Positions 42,708 to 52,422 of a DNA stretch of 64,000 bases are shown here, in pieces. Location: positions 62,001 to 126,000 of the forward strand of contig JADDMT010000021.1 of assembly GCA_021401465.1 (NCBI GenBank), in the 5' to 3' direction. The notes beneath the pieces are model-generated. The model saw only the letters and a program-made list of their open reading frames with translations, was not told the origin of the DNA and searched no databases. Position 1 is the first letter of the stretch. Every line of letters begins with the position of its first letter. The translations under genes and the position numbers were made by a program. Origin of the DNA: Teratosphaeria epicoccoides. Lineage: Eukaryota; Ascomycota; Dothideomycetes; Mycosphaerellales; Teratosphaeriaceae.

Positions 42708-42866
42708 CGTAAGGAGGAGTATGTGTTGTTCAATGGTTCTTCTCTTCCATCTCAAGTGGAGAGATGCAACGGCTACAGCCGACGCTAATGCTTTGCGATT
42801 CCAATTCTTCACCGTTAAACTGCCCGCAACGTCTCTCGCACCGTCACTCTTCCCACAGCCGCCACG
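42708..42866. promoter_or_regulatory. Bidirectional promoter, MRPL49/NSA2
   Basis: 159 bp between divergent ATG codons of two ribosome-related genes. The short distance implies shared or overlapping control elements. No motif was identified with confidence. Confidence 0.6.
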
Positions 42867-43652
42867 ATGCCTCAGAACGAGTACATCGAGCGTTTCACAA
42901 AGCAGCACGGTCGGCGTCTCGACCACGAAGAGCGGACCCGCAAACGCGCCGCACGAGAAGGCCACCATGCCTCGGAGAAAGCACAGAATTTCCGCGGTCT
43001 GCGGGCCAAGCTGCACCAGCAGAAGCGCCACAAGGAGAAGATCCAGATGAAGAAACAGATCAAAGCGCAGGAAGAGAAGAACGTCAAGTCCACCGACGAT
43101 GCGGGTCCTTCTACCACACCGCTGCCTTCCTACCTGCTGGACCGAAGCAACACGAGCAATGCCAAGGCCCTGTCTAGTGCCATCAAGAACAAGCGAGCCG
43201 AGAAAGCCGCCAAATTCTCAGTCCCGTTACCGAAGGTGCGAGGTATTAGTGAGGAGGAGATGTTCAAAGTGGTGAAGACGGGCAAGAAGACCGCGAAGAA
43301 AAGCTGGAAGCGCATGATCACGAAGCCGACGTTCGTGGGACCGGATTTCACGCGCCGGCCGGTCAAGTACGAGAGGTTCATCAGGCCGATGGGTTTGAGA
43401 TATAAGAAGGCGAATGTGACGCATCCGGAGCTGGGCGTGACGGTGCAGTTGCCGATTATCAGCGTGAAAAAGAACCCGCAGAGCCCGATGTATACGCAGT
43501 TGGGGGTTTTGACCAAGGGGACGATTGTTGAGGTTAATGTGAGTGAGTTGGGTTTGGTGACGGCGGGGGGAAAGGTGGTGTGGGGGCGGTGGGCACAGAT
43601 TACGAATAATTGTGAGAATGATGGGTGTGTTAATGCTGTGTTGTTGGTGTGA
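42867..43652 (+). CDS. NSA2: Ribosome biogenesis protein Nsa2
   Basis: Single exon, 261 aa, the same length as yeast Nsa2. It starts MPQNEYIERFTKQHGRRLDH, then a highly basic helix (RKRAAREGHHASEKAQNFRG, LRAKLHQQKRHKEKIQMKK). The C-terminal half is the conserved eS8-like beta domain: KPTFVGPDFTRRPVKYERFI, RPMGLRYKKANVTHPELGVT, and the end GRWAQITNNCENDGCVNAVL. Nsa2 acts in 27S pre-rRNA processing and pre-60S assembly in the nucleolus and nucleus. The start has an adequate context (ACGATGC) and lies 159 bp from MRPL49. Confidence 0.97.
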   Translation: MPQNEYIERFTKQHGRRLDHEERTRKRAAREGHHASEKAQNFRGLRAKLHQQKRHKEKIQMKKQIKAQEEKNVKSTDDAGPSTTPLPSYLLDRSNTSNAKALSSAIKNKRAEKAAKFSVPLPKVRGISEEEMFKVVKTGKKTAKKSWKRMITKPTFVGPDFTRRPVKYERFIRPMGLRYKKANVTHPELGVTVQLPIISVKKNPQSPMYTQLGVLTKGTIVEVNVSELGLVTAGGKVVWGRWAQITNNCENDGCVNAVLLV

Positions 43653-44035
43653 GCGGCAACTTGTTCAGGCAGCCATGGGCAAGGACTGCATCTGAGTAGG
43701 ACGGGAAACTTTGGGGTACGGTCGATTAGCGAGGCGTTTGGCGTCGAGAAAGAATGCAAAAGCGTATGGTTTGTTCTTGAACTCATTATTAATGCTGATG
43801 TAAGAATTGTGCGAGCGGGAGGTACGTGCTGCATGTGAAGGAAAGCACGACTGGCCGCTTTCCGCGCTGGGGAGGAGTCCGATCTTGCAACTACGTGCTT
43901 CCTCCTACTTGCAATTGAACAGTCAACGACCCGCCGCGACATACGATTCGCATATCTCCGAAACAAAGTGTTCCTGGCCTGCGCCAATCAACGCCTCTTC
44001 TTGACCAATCCCTCTTCTGGACTCGCACGCCATAT
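43653..44035. other. Spacer downstream of NSA2
   Basis: About 380 bp. A minus-strand frame covering NSA2 runs through it but is a shadow. No gene is supported. Confidence 0.45.
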
Positions 44036-44416
44036 ATGGCGACTCCGACAACAAGTACTACGGCGACAACGCTGCACGGAGGCCAGCGTGAGCTCGCTGC
44101 CCGCATGCGCGGACCGCAACACAACAGCAAACTCTGGATCTCCGTCATGGAAGCCATGCACCAGTTCGTGCGCCTCTTTGGTCTGACCAACGCCGTGCAC
44201 GCTCAGGTTGCAGGCAAGGCGTCAGCTCGAGTCTTTGCCGTTCCGGAGCTGCTGGAGCATTTCCTACCAGAGCTAATCGTACGCGCCATGCTCGTGGCCA
44301 TGCAGGTGCGTCGCCAGTTCAAGGATGTCATCGGTGCTCCGATCAAGCTGCAGCGCCACGGCTTCCTTGCCTGCGATACGGATTTGAGCAAGCTGCGCTT
44401 CCGGACGCCCATTTGA
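44036..44416 (+). CDS. Short F-box-like protein
   Basis: 126-aa ORF from ATG 44036. The segment VFAVPELLEHFLPELIVRAM then VRRQFKDVIGAPIKLQRHGFL follows the pattern of small F-box-like proteins that are abundant in dothideomycetes (F-x-x-PELLE-x-x-L, then R-F-x-x-x-I and KLQ-x-x-x-FL). The protein ends soon after this domain, so it is shorter than typical members of 200-300 aa. The stop codon overlaps the 3' edge of the FAD oxidoreductase relic on the other strand, so its C-terminus may have been set by that decayed sequence. Function: possible SCF adaptor, unproven. Confidence 0.5.
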   Translation: MATPTTSTTATTLHGGQRELAARMRGPQHNSKLWISVMEAMHQFVRLFGLTNAVHAQVAGKASARVFAVPELLEHFLPELIVRAMLVAMQVRRQFKDVIGAPIKLQRHGFLACDTDLSKLRFRTPI

Positions 44417-45021
44417 TGAGCTCTTGGTTCATCGGTTTCTATTTCTACACCACCACCCTGCTCAACCTGAAGTTCGAACCCCGCGACTTCACCAGCCCAC
44501 GAACTCCACCCCACGATCGATCGTCACCTTCATCAAACTTCCACACCCCCAGCTATCTCACACCATCCCGCCCCAGGATTGAAATACGCGCACCGAAACC
44601 CCTCCATCTGCGTCCCTTCAGTATACCTCCCCAATTCACCTTCAAGCAGCTCAAGCGGCACATCGCTTGTGGTATCATATCCCCTCTCCCTGAAAACGTC
44701 CCTCACACTCTCATCCTCTTCTCTCCCTGTCCCATCCAACACGACCCACCTGACCCATCATAAAACGGTTTCAACCCCGGCCATTTCGCCCAGACATGCA
44801 GCGCTTGACACCTAGATCGCGGTAGAATGCGGGGGTTCAGTCTGCTCAAACGATTTTACTCATATCTGTGCTTGCTGCGCGGTAGGAGGGAAAGGGTAGC
44901 GGTTGCCGAAGGTGTGATTTCTGAGCGGAGGGTGCAGAATTGGGATGCGGACGTTCCGAAGGCGCCGGCGCCGATGATGGGGATGGTGGATTCGGATGGT
45001 GATGGTAGGGGTTGGGGACAT
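44405..45021 (-). pseudogene. FAD-dependent amine oxidoreductase (DAO family) remnant, 5' part only
   Basis: Matches to the N-terminal part of the DAO/fructosyl-amino-acid/sarcosine oxidase family occur in order on the minus strand but in changing frames. An ATG at 45021 opens one frame; the Rossmann motif IPIIGAGAFGTSAS (about 44940-44980) lies in another; a DMSKIV-A-D block (about 44850) resembling DISKIIRADY is crossed by stops; ALHVWAKWPGLKPFYDGSG (about 44760-44810) is in a third frame; WVVLDGTGREEDESV through YFNPGAGWCEIAGG (about 44540-44740) is in yet another; and a last block near 44405-44510 (FELQVEQGGGVEIETDE) shifts again. At least three frameshifts and several stops are needed, and the C-terminal half of a normal enzyme (usually 400-450 aa) is absent, replaced by the F-box-like ORF. 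Clearly non-functional as an oxidase. Confidence 0.65.
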
Positions 45022-45360
45022 GGTGGCTTGGATCATCATGAGAGGTGAATTGGTCGAGAGCGATGTTGGTTCAGAGCTTTCATGGGATTGAGGGGCATGT
45101 TTGCCATGAAGATAGGCGGCAGGCGGCGAGCAGGCGAGCAAAGAGATCAATGCATATGGTTTGGACACGAGGTCAAGAGAATTCCTGAGAGTGAGTCTCA
45201 GCCACTGTCTGCAACTATATAACACACATTCAACGCTCCATTCAAAACGTGATTTTCATATCAGTCTGCATGTACAATCCGGGTATCTCAAGCGAAGGGA
45301 CGGAACAGCGGAAGAATCTGCTGCTCGCATGACGAATAACATACTCTGAGCAAGCAAAGA
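45022..45360. other. Spacer
   Basis: About 340 bp between the DAO remnant and the stop of the F-box/UBA gene. No gene is supported. Confidence 0.4.
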
Positions 45361-48300
45361 TCACTCCCTTTGGTTGAGCAGCATATCCACGGCTCTCTCC
45401 ACTTGCAGCCCGCTGGCAGTCTCCGTCATCTTCAGCGCCCATTCAGCCTCATCTAAGCTGAACCCCATATCCATGATCTTCCTGATGGCCTTTCTGCTCG
45501 GGTCGGGTTGCATCGTCGGCCTCTTCTGCAAAGTCAACCTTCCGAACGAGTCGCCACAGTCCTCGACAATAGGACTGATCTTCCGTGGCGACCACCAGGT
45601 GGGCGACTCTGGCATTGACGCTGGCGCCAAGCTGGGTGTCATTGGCGTTCGCATACCCGTCGTGTACGGGGACACGTTGCTCCGCTCTGACGGCGCACTC
45701 GACGTGCTGTCCGAGCGCGACGCCATGCTCATGGGTCGTTCGGTGCTCATGTCGATGTAAGGACGACGCCCGTAGGCACTGTTTTGGCGAGCAAGCTTGA
45801 TCTCTGCCGCCAGTGTTGCCACCCGCCTCTTAGCCATCTCCTTTGCCTTCCGGTCGTGGGAGGACTGTGGCGAAAGCGTGGCAGCGCAGATGCGTTCCTC
45901 GTACAGGCGGGAGACTGGGTCTTTCAGGAACGTGCGTCTACTGGCAGAGACCGGTGGCGGTGACCAGATAGTCCAGGCATTTTGTATTGCGTGTGCGAAG
46001 CCAGCCGAGCTGTCGTTGGTAGCGAGTTCAGTCATCTCGAGCACTACGTTCGGGCCGAGTGTAAGAAGATAATAGATCCATTCCTCAAGCATGAGTTCTT
46101 CTTTCTCTTGGTCGCCCTCTTCAACGTCACAGTCGTCATAGACACCAGCAGCTCTGGCTTGGTCAGTGCGTCCCTGGTAGCTTTGAAGCAGCGTGGTCAG
46201 GCAGGTCCAGATCTCTATCATATCGTACAATTGTTCTGCAGTCAGGCCGCCTCCGTTGCCTTTGGCAAAGCACTCGGGAGGATTGAAGAGAACACTGCTC
46301 ATGTCAACCTCCCAGTTAGTGTTGACGGTCGCCGAGAAGCCTCGGTTGTTCGCAATCACACCGCCCTTGAGCCAATCCAGCTGACCGGCGATGTCCTCTT
46401 CGCGACCCTTCTCGCAGCCGAAGATCTTGCAGAAACACCAGATTCTCCAGAACGCGTCGTTGAATCTTTGATTGTCGGGGCATGATGGGTCGGAGAAGGC
46501 GGCAGCGGTCTCCTTTCGGATGCATGTCGGACACTCTCTGAGCAGCGTAGCTTTAAGGTTCGCGATGACCTTGTCGTCACGTCGAAGGCATTGGATGTAT
46601 GTTGTAGGTGTATGCTCCAGTATGATGCTCGAGCTGCTCGAATCAGTCTCCGCTGCATCCCGCTGCAGAGGACACCATTCTCGCAGCTCCCAAGCGGCAG
46701 GAGAGTCGTTGTACGTGACCATGCGAATCAGGTGCATCTCGTTCTCCTTGAAGACACGGTACATGCCTCTGTTCATCATAGCGGTGTTCAAGAGATCTCC
46801 GGTTGAATCAAGAAACGAAAGAATGTGCAGAAGGACCTCTTCCGCAGTGGCGGCAGCCACGGCCGCCAGATGCAGCTCACGGCCGTCTTCACCAAGGACT
46901 ACCGGCCCATGTACAACAATGAGACCATCATCGAACGTGATCTGAGGTATGATGGCTTCCTTGAAGGTGTCAAGCTCGTTGATCGGTGCTAAGTCGTGAT
47001 GTTGTGGTACAGTGGACTCCGGCGGTGCTCCGCGGTAAATCTCAGAAGTGGAGACAGTGCATCTGCGAACGATGGATTGAGCTTTTTCGTTGTCTTGCGG
47101 CAGCAAGGCTTCTGATGCTGACCTCCGTCTCTTCAAAGGTTCGATCGTGGCGACTTGTGAGACATGGTTTGGACGTGGAGACATTCGCCACTCTCTTTTG
47201 CGGCTTCGCTTTGGCAATACTGGTGCGCACTCCGGTGGGCTCAGCACTGCCGACACGCTAGTCTTCTGGACTGCGATGTCAATTTCACCGGTCACTGGGC
47301 TCTCGTGGATAGTTTCGCGTTGCAAGGGATCCTGTGCTGCTGATGGTGCCTTCTGATTGACTTGAAGAAGGTTCTGGGGCGGCCACTCTGGCATGGGTTC
47401 CTCAACGTCCGGCGATGTCCCCGTCAAAGTGTTCAAATGGGCCTCGAGAGCATCTTCAGCCTGCGTAAGCGTCGGGCTGCTTGGCGATGATATGTGGGAG
47501 GTATTACTGGACGGGGCTGTTGCCATGAATTCGTGGTCGAGGACGTCAAGTCTAGTTTCAAGGTGATTCCATGAGCGAGAGCGCCCTGTCAGCTTTCGAC
47601 TTCTGTATCGCAACGAGGAGTTCTCGGAAGCAGAAGAGATGCTTCGCGACTGGCGCAGGGGTCTTTTGATATTGGATCCAGAGGGTGGTTGCAGCGCATC
47701 ACGCGATGACGGTGGTCTTGGAGCAGGTGGCAGCGGCTTGTTCACGTCCGCTGGCTTTGAATTTGGACTTCCCCGAGCTGCTCTCTTGACCGACGGTTCG
47801 TTAAGCTTTTCGACGAGCGTGTTGCCGGACAATCGCCTCCTCGCGCTGCCGCTGAGCTTGGATCCAGTCTCAAGGCTCGTTGCAGAGCTTCGTTTGCTGT
47901 CTGCGGACGACGCATAACCACCGCCAACACCAGAGCTGCTCTTCGAAGACGTGCGCGAAACGCTGGGCTGGTCCTTTGGCTTTTCAGCATTTCGATTTTC
48001 TGTTACTAACATCGTCGGCTCAAGTGTTGGGGATCGAAACTCGGGCTCCAGCTCCGGCGACGGGAATTGCGAATCCTCGTCCAAAGCCATCATCGGTGCA
48101 ATGTCATTGAATTTTGACATCGGGAGCGTTGCAGGCTCGCCAGACGCGATCGGCTGTGTTTCCACCGCCAGCGTTGACCATGTCATTTCTTCTTTTGGCT
48201 GAGGTATCACGACAGACAGGTTAGGACGCACGCCTAGGGTGGCCGCGGCTTTGACGGGGACACGGCGAATAGATGTAGGGCCGAACTCCTCGGTCATTTT

Positions 48301-49216
48301 TTCATCAGCAGTCCTCTGCGCGTCCAACACAGCTCGGTACTTCATTGCAGCGTCCCACTCTGTAACTCCCTCCACCCATACCCCGACCCGATGCTCAGCG
48401 CTTTTCCGTTTCTCAAACTTCGTACTGCCTTTCCATGCATTCCTCAGGAGTATACTAGGACCGCTATTCTTCGACTGTGGGGTTTCCGGAGACGACTCTG
48501 AAGCGCTCCCGCTGACAGCCGCACTGACTGCGACGTTCAGACTTGCTGCCATCGCACTCTCCAGCGCCGTAGACTTTCTTCCCTTGACTTGAGGCACGGC
48601 TTTGAGTACAGTCGCCTTGGGTCTTTTGGCACTCCTCGCAGATTTCTGACTTGTGGGACTGGTGCTTTCATCCAAGCTCCTCGTCTTGACGAGCCAGTGT
48701 TTGTGCTTCTCCGTCATTGGCTTGGGAAGTAGCATGGCTGCCTGAGCAATGGCTGGTGTCGGTTCCGGTGTTTCGCCTCGTCTACTGAAGATGGAGGCAC
48801 TCCTTCTTGGCTCAGCAGAGGGAAGGCAGGAAAGCTTAAGAGTAGGGTGAAGAGCAGTCATGCGGTCAGTTGGATCGGATGAAGATGTCAACATGGCGAT
48901 ATAGAAGGCCACGTTTTGGGCCAACTCGACTTCTCGTTGTTGGTACTGCTCCACGTCCGGTCAGTCATCTGTCTTACTGTGGGATGGTGAGGGTTGTGCA
49001 TACCTCGATGCGGCGTTCCAACAACGGCGTGCGGCACGGTTCGTCCTGCTTGATTCGTCCTGCTTGTCTGGCCACCAACTGTGCCGTACCAGGAAGATGA
49101 TCCTTTGGGTGTCGATAGCTGTGCGTCAATGCAGCGTCAAGGCAGAAGCCAACATGTTCGCTCGATCCTCCAACAGCTTGCGAGACAAGCACCGGGTGGC
49201 CACAGATGGCAGACAC
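45361..49216 (-). CDS. Long F-box-like/UBA-domain protein, 5' end unresolved
   Basis: The main exon 45361-48948 holds 1195 codons. It does not begin with an ATG: an acceptor (GTGGAG) at 48949 and a donor (GTATGC) at 49003 define a 55-nt intron, and upstream codons reading LVARQAGRIKQDEPCRTPLL then ERRIE continue the protein to about 49216. If translation instead starts in the main exon, the first ATG is at 48894 (1177 aa). Features: long disordered Ser/Pro-rich N-terminal half; an F-box-like helix cluster near residue 700 (EEVLLHILSFLDSTGDLL); a conserved helical region with WIYYLLTLGPNVVLEMTELA; and a C-terminal UBA domain (IRKIMDMGFSLDEAEWALKM). This suggests a ubiquitin-pathway protein. 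Upstream of 49216 the frame is broken by a one-base shift and a TAG. Confidence 0.8.
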
Positions 49217-49569
49217 AGAGGTATCACATCAAGAAATCGTCGTGCTAGTCGCGACTTGCGGTTTACCTGGCCTTGGTTATGGCTATTATGCCGCCAACAA
49301 GCCTAGCGGGTCGCAGCAGCATCGCCTGCTTGGCGCATGCGCTCCAGCTGTTCTTCGCGGCTCGCATTATCGCATGATTCCCGACCCCGACAGGCGCAGT
49401 CACGGCAACGCGTTGGTGGTACATGGTGTGGTCGGTAAGGCGCAGGAGAGTGCCCCGTCAAGGCACGCTTGTCGTCGCCGTAGTCTAAATTTGGAGAGCT
49501 AGGCTCAGAGTCGCCAGCCTCATCCTTGTGCACTCCGCCGCTGCCTTCCGCCCACGCACGCCGCAGCAT
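49217..49569 (-). other. Probable 5' coding remnant of the F-box/UBA gene, disturbed
   Basis: An ATG at 49569 opens 88 codons with coding character (SPNLDYGDDKRALTGHSPAP, CRDCACRGRESCDNASREEQ) ending in TAG at 49303. Reading on in the same frame gives another coding-like stretch finishing LLEDRANMLASAL, after which the natural continuation (DAALTHSYRH) lies one base out of phase. It looks like the original N-terminus of the downstream gene with one stop and one base deletion, or sequence errors. Alternative splicing that avoids the TAG was not found. Confidence 0.4.
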
Positions 49570-51105
49570 TCCAATGATATTATTATTATAAGTTCCATGT
49601 ATTGTTGTTGGTGCTGCGCAAGCCTTGTATCCTTCCTCACGCGACCACTCCTCCCTCTCCCTGTGGTCGATTACGTCATGGCGATGTGGACGGAGCAGGA
49701 AAGTGTCACGCTCCGCCGCTCGAACATTGCCTGCCCCACGTACGCCGCACGAGACAATCTCACGGCTTTCTAGACTTCAAGTTTGCGGGTCCTGTTCACC
49801 ACGTGGTAGGCTTGTTCCGTTTCAGCATGGACACAGTCCGTTCACGTTTGCAAGAACGTCGGCCGCACTGTGGATCAGATCGGAGGGCTCTGTAGACTGT
49901 ACCTCTGTACACGTGCTCAGATCACCTCAATCGGAGAGATGGAGATCATTGCATCCAGGCTGCTAGGATAGGTGGGATAATGCCGGTATGTTTCTTGCAC
50001 CTTGGCCAACTTATCTGGAAGATGCGCTCGCCGAGCGCCGGCGCGGCGATGCATGGGGACGAAACTTGGGGTCAACGCTGCATTGTGATGCAACATGCTC
50101 TGGGTCTCGGTAGCAGCGCACGAGCGCACGAACATCTATCACGCTGTCGCGATTTGCGCAGTTTGACATGGTGACAATATGATACGGCTGGGATGCTCGG
50201 GGATGTCTGCACGCTGAGAGGCTCTGAGCTTCTGCACCAGGTCTTGCCAGTATTGACTCTTGCCTCTGCATGTCTTGCCCGCTTGACTTGACGCCATAGA
50301 GTCCTGGGCATCTGGCAGGAGGCAAGAATCACATCGCCGCCAGAAACCCAGCATAGTTTGGCCATCGTCTGACATCTGAAACATTGCGGCACGAGGAGTC
50401 CCTCAGATTCGAACTTTGCTGCTCCGCCTGGTACCATCTCGATTCCAGCCTGAGGTCGGCGAATGCGCGATGCGAAAAGCGCGAGAATGTTTGAATTGCT
50501 CTAGCAGCAGCGCGCCGCGAGGCAGATAGGTGGGATTTAATCACGCAGCCGATTCGCAAAGCACCTCTAGCAGTTTGCCGCAAGGAGGCACGTGCATTTA
50601 CCATCCACACATGGTACACGCAATCATGCCACCAGAATATAGGTCGTGGCGGTGCCCAGCCTGAACAGCACCGTTGCCCAGATGGACGGCATTGAGTCAC
50701 GAGTTGAATGGGATGAGGAAATTCGGCGCGCGCAAGATAACGAGTCGCTCGGCAGTTTGCTAACCACTAGATAAGAGTATTTCACCATCGAATGTGATAG
50801 AGTCAATGCCGAAACATACAGCACATGTGACGGTATGAGTGCAGAACGAGCCTAACCGCCTTCAGCAGTCGCTGCTTCCTTTAACCTCCAATCTGGTTTC
50901 TAACCAACATCTGGCAGGTACATACCTTGGTCTCCTCCACGTGGGCCGGTGAACAAGGTATGTTCAGTTGCCAAGTCGATATGAGAGTCAACGCATGGAT
51001 ATGAACACAGCCTGCAACTCATGCTCGGACAAGCTCGCCAATCCGCTCCATGGGTATCTACACTAACATGAACGCTCGTACGGAGCACATTTCTAATGCT
51101 AAGGT
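49570..51105. other. Gene-poor region
   Basis: About 1.5 kb. Many antiphase frames of 60-123 codons, none with a domain, signal or splice support. A short ATT/TTA run lies near 49578. I see nothing that can be called. Confidence 0.35.
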
Positions 51106-52167
51106 TCATCTCTCTCTTCCACTATTGATCTCGATCATCTCCTTGCACATCGTCAAGAATCTCTCTCGGTACTCCGGCGCCTCAGTCCTAACGCTCATCG
51201 GCCCCTTGTGATCTAGAGCATTATAAGTGTTGATGGGCGTGGTCATAGCTTTTGCATGGACCTTATGCTTTGCCCAGAAGAAATCCAAAATCGATGCTCT
51301 GTAGACCCACTTCTTGTCTGCAGACTTGATGCCAGTTCTCCAGCTGGGCGGCCCTGGTGGCACTAAGGGTGTATCATTCGTGGGCCTGGGATCTGCCGCG
51401 GCGCCGTATTTTGTTGGTATGCGGACGAGGAAGAGTGAGTAGTGTTCTGCATCGTTTAGGCTCAACGAGATTTTCTCATTGAAGTCGTCTGCCAGCTTGC
51501 TCTTTGTGGCTTCGCTGGCCAAAACACCACCTGCAACATCTCTTTCCGGGTAGAAATAGCTCATTGGCTTCAGGTCGTACTGCTCCCAGACGCTCGTACC
51601 TTCAGACTTCTTCCTGCTCTCCTCACTCTTGCCGTAGAGCAGGCTCTCCATCACGATATGGTGGCGTGGCGCAAGTCTCAGAATCGTGCCGATGGAATTC
51701 TGAACACACTACAGGAAGTCCGTGATCCGCACGAGAAGACTGGCCGGATTTGCTTGCATGTACTAAGCATACGGCAGCACCAGATCGTCACGGAAGAAGG
51801 TATGCTCGAATGATCGAGGGACAGACTTAACTAGATAGCTGCCATTCTTGGTGTCGGAGAAGGTCGAGCCACTGTAGCCCATATCACCCTAGGTTCGTGT
51901 CAGCTCGATACAACCACAGCGTGTCGAAGCTGGCAATTGCACCATGGGCTCGAGTGCATTCGTGCCTTTGAAGCTATTCAAGTACGCTTCGTGGTCCACC
52001 TGCCACGTTCTTCTTAGTGCTTTGAAGAGAACTGCTCGCACGCACTCGAAGGTCAGCCAGTAAGTGTAGAAGTATGCCAGGACTTTGATCAACAGACTTA
52101 GTGTCTCTTCGCTGTGCGTGATGCCGTACTGGATACTCTGTGCAATCACGACTTGACGACGAGGCAT
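51106..52167 (-). pseudogene. Phosphatidylinositol-phosphate-kinase-like gene with three in-frame TAG codons
   Basis: One reading frame of 354 codons from ATG 52167 (MPRRQVVIAQSIQYG) to a TGA at 51106, interrupted only by TAG at 51889, 51763 and 51670. There is no frameshift. The blocks are those of fungal PIPK-like proteins: VLAYFYTYWLTFECVRAVLF, GYSGSTFSDTKNGSYLVKSV, RDDLVLPYA, then stop, YMQANPASLLVRITDFL, then stop, APRHHIVMESLLYG, YDLKPMSYFYPERDVAGG, HYSLFLVRIPTKYG and YRASILDFFWAKHKVHAKAM. Homologues have Glu at the second and third stop (PYAEYM, DFLE), and Glu is natural at the first. About 25 residues normally before the YSLFLVRIP block seem shorter. Most simply a young pseudogene; see findings for alternatives. 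Confidence 0.75.
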
Positions 52168-52422
52168 GTTGGCGGCCGTGACGGGCCGTATGCCGACTTG
52201 CCTGCTGGTGAACAATGCTATTTACAGGTCTGTCACCAGACTGAAGTACGTGTAATTACATGTATCCGTGTGTGCCTGAATTACCGCGTTGCGTCACAGT
52301 GAGAGAATGCTTGCCATCACATGCCAGGCGAGGGTGCTCCCGAAAAGTCGCAATTGCCTTTTTGAGAAAGCTCGCTGATTTCAGCAGGATTCAGATCTCG
52401 ACAGTCACCAAGCCTTCTCATC
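52168..52422. promoter_or_regulatory. Short divergent region between the PIPK-like gene and the Wbp11-type gene
   Basis: 255 bp between divergent ATG codons. It should contain the promoter of the Wbp11-type gene. Confidence 0.4.

Noticed and set aside
43130..43987. 285-codon minus-strand frame
   Set aside because: Antisense of NSA2 and its 3' flank.
44466..44490. GGTTCGAAC resembling a tRNA B box
   Set aside because: Lies within the DAO remnant; no A box or acceptor stem could be paired around it.
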